Positions 25,751 through 34,357 of a stretch of DNA of 64,000 nt are shown here, one piece after another. The notes beneath the pieces are model-generated. The model saw only the letters and a list, made by a program, of their open reading frames with translations. It did not search any database and was not told the origin of the DNA. The DNA is from Halorientalis salina (GTDB lineage: Archaea > Halobacteriota > Halobacteria > Halobacteriales > Haloarculaceae). The DNA lies in assembly GCF_005049285.1 (NCBI RefSeq), contig NZ_SOSC01000005.1, positions 1 to 64,000 on the forward strand, written 5' to 3'. Positions within the stretch are counted from its first letter, which is position 1, and each line of letters starts with the position of its first letter. Both the position numbers and the translations under genes were made by a program.

Positions 25751-26593
25751 TCAGTCCAGTTTCCCGAGGCCGGCAAAGAAGTCCAGTGGCGGGCCGGCGA
25801 TGTGGACCGGTTCGTCCGCCCGCCGGAGTGTAATCGTCGCCGGTGGCTCGACGGTCTCGTCCTCCCGTCCGTCACTCACGACGACCGCTTCGTCCGCGTT
25901 CGAGAGAGTGATCTCGACGGTGCTTTCCTGGTCGATCACCAGCGGTGGCATCGGCTCCTCGCCCGCCATCTCGGTAATCACGAACCCATCGACCCCCGGG
26001 TGGATCAGCGGCCCACCCTCGCTCAAGTTGTAGGCCGTGCTGCCGGTCGGCGTCGCGACGAGTACGCCGTCGGCGTGGCCGGCCGCGTACAGGTCCCCGT
26101 CGACCGTCACTTCCAGATCGAGTCCCTGTCCGTGGCCACGCTGGGGGCCCAACACGGCGATCTCGTTGATGGCCGGCGGCACGGACAGGTCGGCACCGCT
26201 GGCCCCCAGGCGACTCATCGACCGCGTCTTTGCGGTGCCCGCTGTGCGCATCGCCTCGACTTCGTCGCTGACAGCAGCGACCGCCTCCGCCGGTGGGACG
26301 GCGTTCAGGAAGCCGACCTCGCCGAGGTTGACGCCCATCACAGGCGTCGTCCTGGCCCCACGGGCGGCAAAGAGGAAGGTCCCGTCGCCGCCGATTGAGA
26401 CCACCAGATCACAGGTCGCCATCTCGTCGATAGCGACGCCGGTGACCGTCTGGTCGGACTCGGCAGCGAGGTGCGCTGCCGTCACTTCGTCGACCACCAC
26501 CGCGACGTCGTCGGTCCGGAGGCGGTCGGCGACGTCACTCGCCAGCGACGCAGCACGGGGGTTGTCCCGCTGGGCGACGATCCCGACTTTCAT
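25751..26593 (-). CDS. nadK: NAD kinase
   Basis: Phosphorylates NAD+ to NADP+ using ATP or polyphosphate. The 280-residue protein has the family signature VSIGGDGTFLFAARG with the GGDGT motif and the NAD-binding GVLVATPTGSTAYNLSEGGP. NEIAVLGPQRGHGQGL matches the region after the diacylglycerol-kinase-like fold. A TTTATAC box about 30 bases before the start indicates a leaderless message. Confidence 0.94.
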   Translation of the reverse strand: MKVGIVAQRDNPRAASLASDVADRLRTDDVAVVVDEVTAAHLAAESDQTVTGVAIDEMATCDLVVSIGGDGTFLFAARGARTTPVMGVNLGEVGFLNAVPPAEAVAAVSDEVEAMRTAGTAKTRSMSRLGASGADLSVPPAINEIAVLGPQRGHGQGLDLEVTVDGDLYAAGHADGVLVATPTGSTAYNLSEGGPLIHPGVDGFVITEMAGEEPMPPLVIDQESTVEITLSNADEAVVVSDGREDETVEPPATITLRRADEPVHIAGPPLDFFAGLGKLD

Positions 26594-26709
26594 TTCGTCG
26601 GGCTTTGCCCCCCGAATGTATAAACCCCGCCATATCCCCGACGACGGCGTCCCTACCGCTGTTCCCGCCGGTTCTACCGGCCGGTTCGAGTGCCGAACAC
26701 GGACAAGGT

Positions 26710-26719
26710 TAATTTATCC
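26710..26719 (+). promoter_or_regulatory. TATA box for the KaiC-like gene
   Basis: GGTTAATTTATC, centred about 25 bases before the ATG at 26738. The predicted transcript would start at or near that ATG. Confidence 0.45.
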
Positions 26720-26737
26720 CCACTCCAACGGCTATCC

Positions 26738-26773
26738 ATGGCCATCCGGCCGGGAGCGAGTGGTGCCCGATGA
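26738..26773 (+). CDS. 11-codon upstream reading frame overlapping the KaiC-like gene
   Basis: ATG 26738 opens an 11-residue frame (MAIRPGASGAR) whose TGA overlaps the ATG of the next gene (ATGA). It begins about where the TATA box predicts transcription to start. This layout could couple translation of the ATPase to ribosomes loaded on the leaderless end. Too short for homology evidence. Confidence 0.3.
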   Translation: MAIRPGASGAR

Positions 26774-28035
26774 GCGAGGACGACTCTGACGACGACTGGT
26801 TCGAGAGCGCCGTCGGCGACGACGGTGAGGGCGAGGAATCGGTCGACGAGTCGGAGTCTCCCGAGAGCGGTAGCGCAGGCCCCAGCGAGGCCGACGAGGG
26901 CAGTGACAGCCCCTTCGGAAGCGACCAGGCCGACGACGCGGGCACAGACGGAGACAGTCCCTTCGGTGACAACGCAGGCACTGACGAGGAGAGCCCTTTC
27001 GGTGACAACGCGGGTGCAGACGAGGACAGTCCCTTCGGCGACGACGGGGAAAGCGACGCGGACAACCCCTTCGGCGGTGGGGAAACCGCCGACAGCGAGA
27101 GTCCGTTCGGCGGGAGCGATGACACCGACGGGGACGACCCGTTCGGTGGGAGCGGTGGCGGCGGCGGTGACAGCCCCTTCGGCGGCGACGACCAGGGCGG
27201 AGACAGTCCGTTCGGCGGGAGCGGCGGCGGTGACGGCGACGACGGCGAACTGTTCGACGACGACTTCGCCTCGGCGTTCGGGGGCGGCGGTGACGACGGT
27301 GGCGGTGACTTCGACGACGAGGACTTCGAGTCCGACATCCCGCGCATCAAGCTCGGCATCGAGGGCTTAGACGACATGATCCAGGGCGGCATCCCCGAAC
27401 GACACCTCATCACCACCATCGGGTCGGCCGGGACCGGGAAGACGACGTTCGGCCTGCAGTTCCTCCACCACGGCCTCCAGAAAGACGACCCCGAGAAGGC
27501 CGTGTTCATCACGCTCGAACAGAGCCACGAGGCCATCATGGCCACCGCGGCCGAACGCGACTGGGGGTTCGAAAAACACGAACGCGAAGACAACCTCGCC
27601 ATCATCGACCTGGACCCAGTCGAGATGGCCAACAGCCTCGACAACATCCGGGCGGAACTGCCCGCCCTCATCGAGGACTTCGGGGCCGACCGACTGGTGC
27701 TGGACTCGGTCTCCCTGCTGGAGATGATGTACAACGACCAGGCCAAGCGCCGGACCCAGGTGTACGATTTCACCCGGTCGCTGAAGAAATCCGGCGTCAC
27801 GACGATGCTCACCTCCGAAGCCAGCGAGGAACACGACTACTCCTCCCGTCACGGCATCATCGAGTACCTCACCGACGCGGTCATCCACCTCCGCTACGTC
27901 CGCGAGGAGACCCGCGAGACCCGCACCGCCGTCTCCATCCAGAAGATCCGCAACGCCAACCACTCCCGGGAGACCAAACCCTACGAGATCACCGGCGAAG
28001 GGATCTCCGTGTACCAGCAGGCGAATATTTTCTGA
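26770..28035 (+). CDS. KaiC-like RecA-superfamily ATPase with SPFG-repeat N-terminus
   Basis: A 421-residue protein. Residues 1-190 are acidic and disordered, with about nine repeats of (D/E)(S/N/D)PFG spaced by acidic and glycine-rich linkers. From about 190 a single KaiC-type RecA domain follows: KLGIEGLDDMIQGGIPERHL, Walker A GSAGTGKTT at 218-226, and DRLVLDSVSLLEMM as Walker B. Haloarchaea have many KaiC relatives that act in signalling rather than a clock. The repeat tail suggests multivalent binding to partners. A run of five T at 28041-28045 follows the stop. Confidence 0.85.
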   Translation: MSEDDSDDDWFESAVGDDGEGEESVDESESPESGSAGPSEADEGSDSPFGSDQADDAGTDGDSPFGDNAGTDEESPFGDNAGADEDSPFGDDGESDADNPFGGGETADSESPFGGSDDTDGDDPFGGSGGGGGDSPFGGDDQGGDSPFGGSGGGDGDDGELFDDDFASAFGGGGDDGGGDFDDEDFESDIPRIKLGIEGLDDMIQGGIPERHLITTIGSAGTGKTTFGLQFLHHGLQKDDPEKAVFITLEQSHEAIMATAAERDWGFEKHEREDNLAIIDLDPVEMANSLDNIRAELPALIEDFGADRLVLDSVSLLEMMYNDQAKRRTQVYDFTRSLKKSGVTTMLTSEASEEHDYSSRHGIIEYLTDAVIHLRYVREETRETRTAVSIQKIRNANHSRETKPYEITGEGISVYQQANIF

Positions 28036-28037
28036 CC

Positions 28038-28047
28038 ACCTTTTTCT
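28038..28047 (+). terminator. T-tract terminator after the KaiC-like gene
   Basis: TTTTT six bases after the stop at 28035. The remaining 28048-28230 is G+C-rich spacer with no gene that I can support. Confidence 0.4.
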
Positions 28048-28230
28048 GCGTCGGGTGGCCTCGCGCTGCTCGGCCACCGCTCCTTGAAAAACGTGGGCGA
28101 AAAAAGGCCGCGAGTCGCGCCTGCGGCGCGCTCGCGGTGAACGACTCTCGCTACGCTCACGGGCCACTCCGTTCCCCTTCCGCGATCCGAGGGCACCTTG
28201 CAGTCACCCTCGCGGCGTTCGCGTGCGGTA

Positions 28231-28668
28231 CTACTCCTCCATCAACACCCGAATCGAATCCGTATCGGCTACGACGATCAGGTTAGATCCCATCCCGAGG
28301 TCGTAGTCCTCGACGTCGAACGGCCGGCGGTGCGTTCGGCCCGCGTCGGTCTCGATCGCGAGCTCGTAGTCCCCGGTTTCGGTTATCTCCGGGTCGACGT
28401 AGCTGCTCGCGTCGGCGTCGAGCGTGACGGATTTCTCGACGTGAGTCTCACCGTCCCTGTTGACTGTCAGGTGAACGGTCCGAGTCCCGGACGTGTTGTT
28501 GGTGACACGAATCAGAATGTCCTCGGCGACGTCGGTCGTCCGGTCGCTGGCGGACGGCGGCGCTGTCGTCGTCGTGTCGGGCGTCTCCGCTGTCTCGTCA
28601 CCATCGGGTCGGTTCGTACAGCCGGCAAACAGCAGGACACCGGCGGTCAGGAGGGCGCGTCGGTTCAC
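28231..28668 (-). CDS. Predicted lipoprotein of unknown function
   Basis: A 145-residue protein starting at GTG 28668; the overlapping ATG at 28670 is followed at once by a stop. MNRRALLTAGVLLFAGC is a signal peptide with a lipobox and two arginines, as in Tat-exported haloarchaeal lipoproteins, so the mature protein would be lipid-anchored at Cys17. A Thr/Asp-rich linker is followed by a beta-rich domain (RVTNNTSGTRTVHLTVNRDG) with an immunoglobulin-like pattern. No specific function visible. Confidence 0.7.
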   Translation of the reverse strand: MNRRALLTAGVLLFAGCTNRPDGDETAETPDTTTTAPPSASDRTTDVAEDILIRVTNNTSGTRTVHLTVNRDGETHVEKSVTLDADASSYVDPEITETGDYELAIETDAGRTHRRPFDVEDYDLGMGSNLIVVADTDSIRVLMEE

Positions 28669-28709
28669 ATTGGCCGATACCCACGGTGCGTGATAAGTCT
28701 TCTAGACTG

Positions 28710-29138
28710 TCATCGCGCGACCGTCACCGGCACCGACGACCCCCGGACGACGGTCTCGGCGACGCTCCCCAGGAGAATGCGCGTGACGCCCGACCGACCG
28801 TGGCTCCCCATGACGATCTGGTCGATGTCGTGTTCCTCGGCGTACTCGACGATGACACGGGAGGGCTTGCCCACGACGGTGTCCTCACTGACGGCGACGC
28901 CGCGTTCGGTGGCCCGGTCGCGTGCCTTCTCGAAGAGGCGCTCGGCTTCGTCCTCGGCCCGCTCGTACCACTCCTCGGAGAAACTCGGGATCGACGCCTG
29001 CGCGCTGTACCCCGCGTCGGCAGGATTGATGACGTGGAGTACGACGAACTCGCCGTCGGGGAACTCGTCGATGGCGAACTCGAACGCCTCCCAGGATTGA
29101 ACCGACCCGTCGAGGGGGACCAGGATTCGCTTTCCCAT
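28710..29138 (-). CDS. Universal stress protein (UspA family)
   Basis: A 142-residue Usp starting at ATG 29138 (MGKRILVPLDGSVQSWEAFE). The ATP loop IVMGSHGRSGVTRILLGSVA carries the canonical G2xG9G(S/T) pattern, unlike the Usp at 20544, so this one should bind ATP. It stands alone between the lipoprotein and the HerA-like gene. Confidence 0.92.
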   Translation of the reverse strand: MGKRILVPLDGSVQSWEAFEFAIDEFPDGEFVVLHVINPADAGYSAQASIPSFSEEWYERAEDEAERLFEKARDRATERGVAVSEDTVVGKPSRVIVEYAEEHDIDQIVMGSHGRSGVTRILLGSVAETVVRGSSVPVTVAR

Positions 29139-29187
29139 GGTAGTACACAACACGCCACATGATTAAAACGTTCCTGCCGACGGGCCG

Positions 29188-31044
29188 TCAGTCCCGACCG
29201 TGTTTGGTGACACAGACCGGGAGGCCGATGAGTTCGACGGGTTCAGAGTTGTCCGGGGAGTAGACGACCATCTGGCCTTTCTCCATGTAGGGGACTTTCG
29301 CTTCGAGGTTCGCGGGGATGTTCACCGCGGAGATGGCGTCCTCGTCGCCGAGGTTGAGGACGACGGTGGTGTTGATCTGCTTGAAGACGGGTTCGGCGAT
29401 GTCCTGGGGGTCCTGGGTGATAAGGAACAGGCCGAGTCGCTCTTTGCGGCCCTGTTTTGCGGCTTCGGTGAACTTCCCGATGACTTTGCGGGCCTGGACG
29501 CTGTCGGCGTCGGTCAGGAAGTTGTGTGCCTCGTCCATGCCCACGACCAGCGGCGTCTCCTTGATCCGGTCGAAGCGCGGGTCGTTCGAGAGTTTCTCGT
29601 CGACGAGCAGGCTCGAAAGCGCGAGCACGATGGTTTCAGTGGTGCGACTCTCCGTGATGTGATACGTCGGGACCACGGTGAGTCCGCCGGGTCGGACGAA
29701 CTCGTGGACCAGGTCGGTGATGGGGCGGGCGTCCTGGTCGAACACGTCGCCGAACCCGCGAGCACGCCGTCGAACCGCGTCGAAGGTGGCTTCGTGGACG
29801 CGGCCGTTCTCGTCGAGTTCCTCCTTGAGTGCCGGGTCGTCCAGAAAGGAGATGAACTGCTCGTAGGTCCCGTTCGACCCGTAGTTGTCGAAGAACCTGG
29901 AGAGGAGGTATCGCAGGGCGGCGTACTGGTTGTCGTTCAGGCCACCGCCGGAGACGAGCCAGGGGTTGCCCCGGACCATCGAGAAGGGAATGGTGAACTC
30001 CACCTGTTCGGCCCGGTGGTGGTCGGCCGAGTACGAGGACCCCCCGACTTTCGGGACGAACGCGACGGTGTCGTCGTGGCCGCCGTAGGCGACGCCCTCC
30101 CGCTCCATGCGACGGCGGTCCTCGTCGGTCATCTCGGGGTTGTCGTCGTGCATCTGGGCGTACTCGTCCTGGGGGTCGAACTGCACGACTGCCGTCTGGA
30201 CCTCGCGGTCGCTCCCCGAATCGACCGGGTAGCTGCGCGCCTCGTCGAGATACTGCCGGAGGATGTTCTTCGAGCCGTGGGTCTTCCCCGACCCAGTCCC
30301 GCCGGCGACGAGCGTGTGGCGGAACACGAGCGGGTCGCCCGCGTCGTAGTCGTCCTTGATGCGGTAGTCGATGGTCGGTGGCTCGGCAGCGGTCTGGACC
30401 CGCTCGCCGCCGACGGCCAGATGGCCGAGGAAGACGCCGTCCTCGGGAATCTTCAGGCCGGTCTTGATCTCGCTTTTGTCCGTCGCGGCGCGGACGACCG
30501 TCTCGGGTTTGGGCACCCGGTCGGTCATCCGGCGTTTGAGCTCACCATCCTGTTCGAAGAGGACCGCCACCGGCTCCAGCGAGGCCATGAACTTGAAGTC
30601 CTGCTCGTCGATGCCACGGGACCGCATCGCACGGCGGGCGTGGATCTCGGTCGCGTCGTCGGTGTGGAACTCCTGGGCGTACTCCAGTGCGGTGATGCGA
30701 CAGAACAGTCGCTCGTCGTCGGGATAGGGGATCAGGAGGTACTTGCCGATGCGAACCTGCGAGCGGTTCTGGACCGTGATGTACGCGCGCAGGGCGGTGT
30801 CGTCGGGATCCTCGCTGATCGTCAGCCCCTCCGAAGCCGAGAGGACGCCGATCCCGCGGTCGCTGCCGGCCGGCGACACGTCGACCGTCTCGAACTCCGC
30901 GGTCTCCGCTTCGGAGGTAGTCCCGTCGTCGCCAGCCGCCGCGGTCTCGGCCGATTCGCCGTCGGCCGCCGTAGCGTCGGTCCCGTCACCCCCCTCCTCG
31001 TCCGCGTCACCGTCGAACTCCGTAAAGTCTCCCAGATCAGACAT
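29188..31044 (-). CDS. HerA/DUF87-type ATPase
   Basis: A 618-residue FtsK/HerA-superfamily ATPase. After an acidic N-terminal tail and a HAS-barrel-like region, Walker A is GGTGSGKTHGSKN near residue 250 and Walker B VVGMDEAHNFL near 505; the arginine region LFLITQDPQDIAEPVFKQIN follows. HerA translocates DNA and works with the NurA nuclease in end resection, but no nurA gene is present here, and haloarchaea carry several HerA paralogues. Start ATG 31044 is chosen over the TTG upstream because it begins MSDLGDFTEFDGDAD. Confidence 0.88.
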   Translation of the reverse strand: MSDLGDFTEFDGDADEEGGDGTDATAADGESAETAAAGDDGTTSEAETAEFETVDVSPAGSDRGIGVLSASEGLTISEDPDDTALRAYITVQNRSQVRIGKYLLIPYPDDERLFCRITALEYAQEFHTDDATEIHARRAMRSRGIDEQDFKFMASLEPVAVLFEQDGELKRRMTDRVPKPETVVRAATDKSEIKTGLKIPEDGVFLGHLAVGGERVQTAAEPPTIDYRIKDDYDAGDPLVFRHTLVAGGTGSGKTHGSKNILRQYLDEARSYPVDSGSDREVQTAVVQFDPQDEYAQMHDDNPEMTDEDRRRMEREGVAYGGHDDTVAFVPKVGGSSYSADHHRAEQVEFTIPFSMVRGNPWLVSGGGLNDNQYAALRYLLSRFFDNYGSNGTYEQFISFLDDPALKEELDENGRVHEATFDAVRRRARGFGDVFDQDARPITDLVHEFVRPGGLTVVPTYHITESRTTETIVLALSSLLVDEKLSNDPRFDRIKETPLVVGMDEAHNFLTDADSVQARKVIGKFTEAAKQGRKERLGLFLITQDPQDIAEPVFKQINTTVVLNLGDEDAISAVNIPANLEAKVPYMEKGQMVVYSPDNSEPVELIGLPVCVTKHGRD

Positions 31045-31114
31045 ACGGATCACATCGAACCCCTGGGTCAAACGCGTTTCCCTGCTGCCGTGATTGGGTC
31101 AGGCGACGGACCCC

Positions 31115-31200
31115 TCATACGGACTGTTGTAACTGGTTACCGGTTCGACCACCCGCCGTCGGGTGGTCGATACCGAACTGACTTACAACAGTCCGTATCA
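31115..31200. repeat. 86-bp palindromic element, copy 2
   Basis: TCATACGG...CCGTATCA. This copy has the best outer arms: ATACGGACTGTTGTAA pairs perfectly with TTACAACAGTCCGTAT. The inner stem is GACCACCC/GGGTGGTC. It lies between two divergent genes (starts 31044 and 31243), so it cannot be a terminator for either. The right end is 42 bases before ATG 31243. Confidence 0.85.
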
Positions 31201-31242
31201 GTCGACGCGAGACTTTTCCGCACTCACCGCGTAGGAACGTTC

Positions 31243-31584
31243 ATGTTACTCATTAGCGGTACCGCCGGCGGGACGGATCTGACCGGCACGCTGTACGAGC
31301 GCGGCGAGCGCTCACCGTCGTTCAAGGGCGCACCCGACGACGACGCCCCTTACATCTGGGTCTGCGACGCCTTCTACGAGGTCGAAAGCGGCGGCCAGAC
31401 GACCGAGATCGGCGGCCGCGAACTCAACGTCGCCTTCGAATCGCCCATGCCCCACGGCTTCGAGACCCGGGAGACGGCCATCGACGCCGCCGAGGAACAC
31501 ATCCGGACCCAGTTCGCCCGCGTCGGTCTCGACCCCGGCGAGGTCGAGATCACCGTCGCCCAGGCGGAACCCGAAGCGCAGTGA
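31243..31584 (+). CDS. Conserved haloarchaeal protein (DUF7113-like)
   Basis: A 113-residue acidic protein, MLLISGTAGGTDLTGTLYER. The middle (GAPDDDAPYIWVCDAFYEVE) and the phrase RELNVAFESPMPHGFETR are strongly patterned and I recall them from a universal haloarchaeal family without known function. Ends in an amphipathic helix. The 86-bp palindrome occupies its upstream region. Confidence 0.7.
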   Translation: MLLISGTAGGTDLTGTLYERGERSPSFKGAPDDDAPYIWVCDAFYEVESGGQTTEIGGRELNVAFESPMPHGFETRETAIDAAEEHIRTQFARVGLDPGEVEITVAQAEPEAQ

Positions 31585-31644
31585 GTCGTCTTGCCGCTCG
31601 ACGGAATAGATAGGTTCTTAATCACGACAGACCACGCGCATGGT

Positions 31645-31968
31645 ATGGCGACTCGTGCCCCGAGTGAGACAGACACGAACACTATCGATCTCTCTCCGGC
31701 CGTCCCCTCCGATCTCTCCGCGCTGACACGCATGAGTTCGGATCTGGGCCGACGGCTCGTGGAGGGCGAGGAGACGACCAGTCGCGGCGAATGGTCACAC
31801 ACCGAGACGGCGCGAGAACTCTCGATTCACCACGCGACGGACAACACCGTCATCCTCCGGATGCGGACGCCAGTCGGGCGGGAGCGCTTCTACGGTGCGA
31901 TGCAGTCGAACCTCGACGCCGCAATATCGAGCCTGGACGTCGACCCGGACTGGGAGCGCCAGTCCTGA
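31645..31968 (+). CDS. Small haloarchaeal protein of unknown function
   Basis: A 107-residue protein starting MATRAPSETDTNTIDLSPA. The second half (WSHTETARELSIHHATDN, then VILRMRTPVGRERFYGAM) resembles a compact alpha/beta domain related to KEOPS subunit Pcc1 in length and pattern, but the match is not firm. It is convergent with the hydrolase gene at 31976, with only seven bases between the stops. Confidence 0.6.
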   Translation: MATRAPSETDTNTIDLSPAVPSDLSALTRMSSDLGRRLVEGEETTSRGEWSHTETARELSIHHATDNTVILRMRTPVGRERFYGAMQSNLDAAISSLDVDPDWERQS

Positions 31969-31975
31969 TCGGCGG

Positions 31976-32569
31976 CTACGTCGTTTCGGCGACAAAGTCG
32001 CCCACGCGCTCGGCTATCTTCTCGGCCTGTCCAACGAAGAAGTGATCTGCGGGGAACGGTTCCACCGCGTAGCCGAGGCCGCGCGCCCGCTCGACGACCG
32101 GTTCCCACTCCACGGTGTCGTCGCGCTCCCCGTAGCAGACCTGGACGGGGCAGTCGATGCCGGCGAGCGCACCGACGGTATCGAGCCCCTCGCCGACGGT
32201 CGACGGGGGCGCGAGCACGGAGAGTGCAACCGGTTGCGGGTCGGCCTCGGCCGCGACGCACAGCGCGATGGCAGCCCCGAAACTGTACCCGAACAGCCCC
32301 ACGGGGCTGTAGTTGTCCCGGGCGTACGCCAGGGCGTTGCGGGCGTCCGTTCGTTCGCCCGTCCCCTCGTCCCAGGGACCGTAATCGAATCGGAGGCAGG
32401 CGATATCGCGACTCGCGAGCGCGTCGCCAACGGCGCGGAGGCGCTGGTCCGTCCGGGACCCGCCCATCTGAGGGTGTGGCGGACAGGCGACGACGGCGCG
32501 GTCGGCGTCGGGCGAATCGATGGTGACACGCACGTCGCGTGTTCCATCGATGCGGATCTCCTCGCTCAT
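31976..32569 (-). CDS. Alpha/beta hydrolase (dienelactone hydrolase-like)
   Basis: A 197-residue alpha/beta hydrolase. The nucleophile elbow GYSFGAAIAL holds the Ser, VCYGERDDTVEW the probable Asp, and FPADHFFVGQAEKIAE the His. CPPHPQMGGSR forms the oxyanion strand. This short type occurs in bacteria and archaea as an esterase of unknown substrate. Starts ATG 32569. Confidence 0.85.
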   Translation of the reverse strand: MSEEIRIDGTRDVRVTIDSPDADRAVVACPPHPQMGGSRTDQRLRAVGDALASRDIACLRFDYGPWDEGTGERTDARNALAYARDNYSPVGLFGYSFGAAIALCVAAEADPQPVALSVLAPPSTVGEGLDTVGALAGIDCPVQVCYGERDDTVEWEPVVERARGLGYAVEPFPADHFFVGQAEKIAERVGDFVAETT

Positions 32570-32677
32570 ACCTGTCGCTCGTTCCGGTGTACCAAGAAGC
32601 CCGCGCTCCCTTTTGACACACCCCCACGAGAGCGTGGTTTCAGAACGAATATTCTTCTCGACGGTCTACAATCAGAC

Positions 32678-33406
32678 ATGGAGTGTCGGAACTGCGGTGC
32701 GTCGGTTTCCGAACACGACCAGTACTGCATGGCGTGCGGAGCCGAACTGGCGGGTGGCTCGGAACAGGGCGCCCGGGAGCGCGCCACGCGACAGGGCGAC
32801 ACGAGTCCGCGCGAGGTGGCGAACGGCGGGGCCGAAAATGCCGCGGCGAACAGCGGGACCGGAACCGCCGCGACGGCAGGCGGCGAGGCACGTCCCGGGA
32901 CGACCGACAGGCTCCGGGGCCTGAGAGACTCCATCGTCGCTGGCTGGGGCCCGTCCCGGAAAGCCACGTTCCTCGGGGCGGCACTGACGACGGTGGCGCT
33001 CGTGTTGCCGTACGCGAAGTCGGCGACCGGGAGTGATACCGTGCTCGGGTTCGAGATCTGGCCGGCAGGCAGTCCAGTCCCGTACGCGGTCTTACCCCTG
33101 TTCGCGCTCCTCGCCGCGTACCGAACGTGGGGTCGCGGCTGGGGCTGGCTCTCGATGCTTGGCTCGCTCGGGACCGGACTCATCCTCTACGTGTTCGGTG
33201 TCATGGCGGTCGTGGCGGGCGACGACCCCCTCGACAATCTCCACCTAATCGGCGGTGGGACGGTCCCGTTCCCGGACCCGACGCTGGCCGTCGGCGCGTA
33301 CGTCACGGCAGTCGGGAGCGTCCTCGTCTTGCTGGGGGCATTCGGCGGCCTCGTCGGAGCGACCTCGACGCGCCTGCAACTCTGGTTCAACTGGCTCCTG
33401 GGGTAG
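32678..33406 (+). CDS. Zinc-ribbon membrane protein
   Basis: A 242-residue protein starting at ATG 32678. The N-terminus is a zinc ribbon, MECRNCGASVSEHDQYCMAC, with four Cys in a CxxC...CxxC arrangement. A low-complexity linker of about 60 residues leads to four membrane helices (ATFLGAALTTVALVLPYAK onwards). Such ribbon-membrane proteins are common in haloarchaea with no assigned role. The next gene rightward is pspA, 60 bases away. Confidence 0.75.
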   Translation: MECRNCGASVSEHDQYCMACGAELAGGSEQGARERATRQGDTSPREVANGGAENAAANSGTGTAATAGGEARPGTTDRLRGLRDSIVAGWGPSRKATFLGAALTTVALVLPYAKSATGSDTVLGFEIWPAGSPVPYAVLPLFALLAAYRTWGRGWGWLSMLGSLGTGLILYVFGVMAVVAGDDPLDNLHLIGGGTVPFPDPTLAVGAYVTAVGSVLVLLGAFGGLVGATSTRLQLWFNWLLG

Positions 33407-33465
33407 CCGCTCGTCCACCGCGGGCGTGTAAGTGTTTTAAGGTCGGCGGTACCCAACGGGGCGGT

Positions 33466-34341
33466 ATGGGTATCCTCTCGCGCGCGTCCTACGTCATCCG
33501 GTCGAAGGTCAACTCCGTCCTGAACCGGGCGGAGGACCCTGCCGAGACGCTGGACTACTCCTACGAGCAGTTGCGTGACGAACTCCAGGAAGTAAAACAG
33601 GGCATCGCCGATCTGACGACCCAGAAAAAGCGCCTGGAGATCCAGCAGCGCCGACTCGAAGAGAACGTCGACAAACACAACGAGCAGGCCCGCGAGGCGG
33701 TCCGCCAGGACCGCGAGGACCTCGCACGGCGAGCGCTGGAGAAGAAAAAACAGAAGATGGGCCAGATCGAGGACCTGGAGACACAGATCCAGCAGCTCCA
33801 GCGCCAGCAGGATCAGCTCGTCGAAAAGAAGGACACGCTCCAGAACCGCATCGAGCAGTTCCGCACGAAAAAGGAGACGATGAAAGCACGGTACAAGGCC
33901 GCCGAGGCCTCGAACCGCGTCTCCGACGCCATGACCGGCGCGGGCGACGAGATGGAGGACGTGGGGCGTGCCATCGAACGCGCGGAGGAACGCACCGAGG
34001 AGATGGAGGCACGTGCGGCCGCGATGGACGAACTCCAGGAGAGCGGCGTCTTCGAGGACCAGCTCTCGGACAAGGACCAACTCGACCGCGAACTCGAAGA
34101 GATCCGCACGGAGGGCGCAGTCGACGCCGAACTCGACACGCTCAAATCCGAGATGGGCGAGGAAGGGGCGACCGAGGAAGGCACAGACACCGGCACGACG
34201 GACGGTACGGAAGACGCGGAGGAAGCTGATGTGGAGACGAACGTCGAGCCGGCAGACGTCGAGACGGACGGCGAGACCGACGTCTCCGAGGACGAACTCG
34301 ACGCCGAGCTAGAGGAACTGAAAGAAGAAGAGAAGAACTGA
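33466..34341 (+). CDS. PspA/IM30-family membrane-stress protein
   Basis: A 291-residue mostly helical protein. MGILSRASYVIRSKVNSVLN is the amphipathic membrane-contact helix of PspA/IM30/Vipp1 proteins, and residues 20-200 form the long coiled coil that builds ESCRT-III-like polymers. The last 90 residues form a very acidic tail not seen in bacterial PspA. Starts ATG 33466 with a GTTTTAAGG box 30 bases before. It likely protects or remodels the membrane under stress. No pspBC-like partner is adjacent. Confidence 0.9.
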   Translation: MGILSRASYVIRSKVNSVLNRAEDPAETLDYSYEQLRDELQEVKQGIADLTTQKKRLEIQQRRLEENVDKHNEQAREAVRQDREDLARRALEKKKQKMGQIEDLETQIQQLQRQQDQLVEKKDTLQNRIEQFRTKKETMKARYKAAEASNRVSDAMTGAGDEMEDVGRAIERAEERTEEMEARAAAMDELQESGVFEDQLSDKDQLDRELEEIRTEGAVDAELDTLKSEMGEEGATEEGTDTGTTDGTEDAEEADVETNVEPADVETDGETDVSEDELDAELEELKEEEKN

Positions 34342-34357
34342 GGCGGGCGAGAAACGT

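Noticed and set aside
31115-31200. Reading the second palindrome as a transcription terminator
   Set aside because: It lies between divergently transcribed genes, where neither transcript ends.
29200-31242. Long plus-strand frame running through the HerA-like gene into the gene at 31243
   Set aside because: Only the last 113 codons (from ATG 31243) have a recognisable protein; the rest is antisense to HerA.
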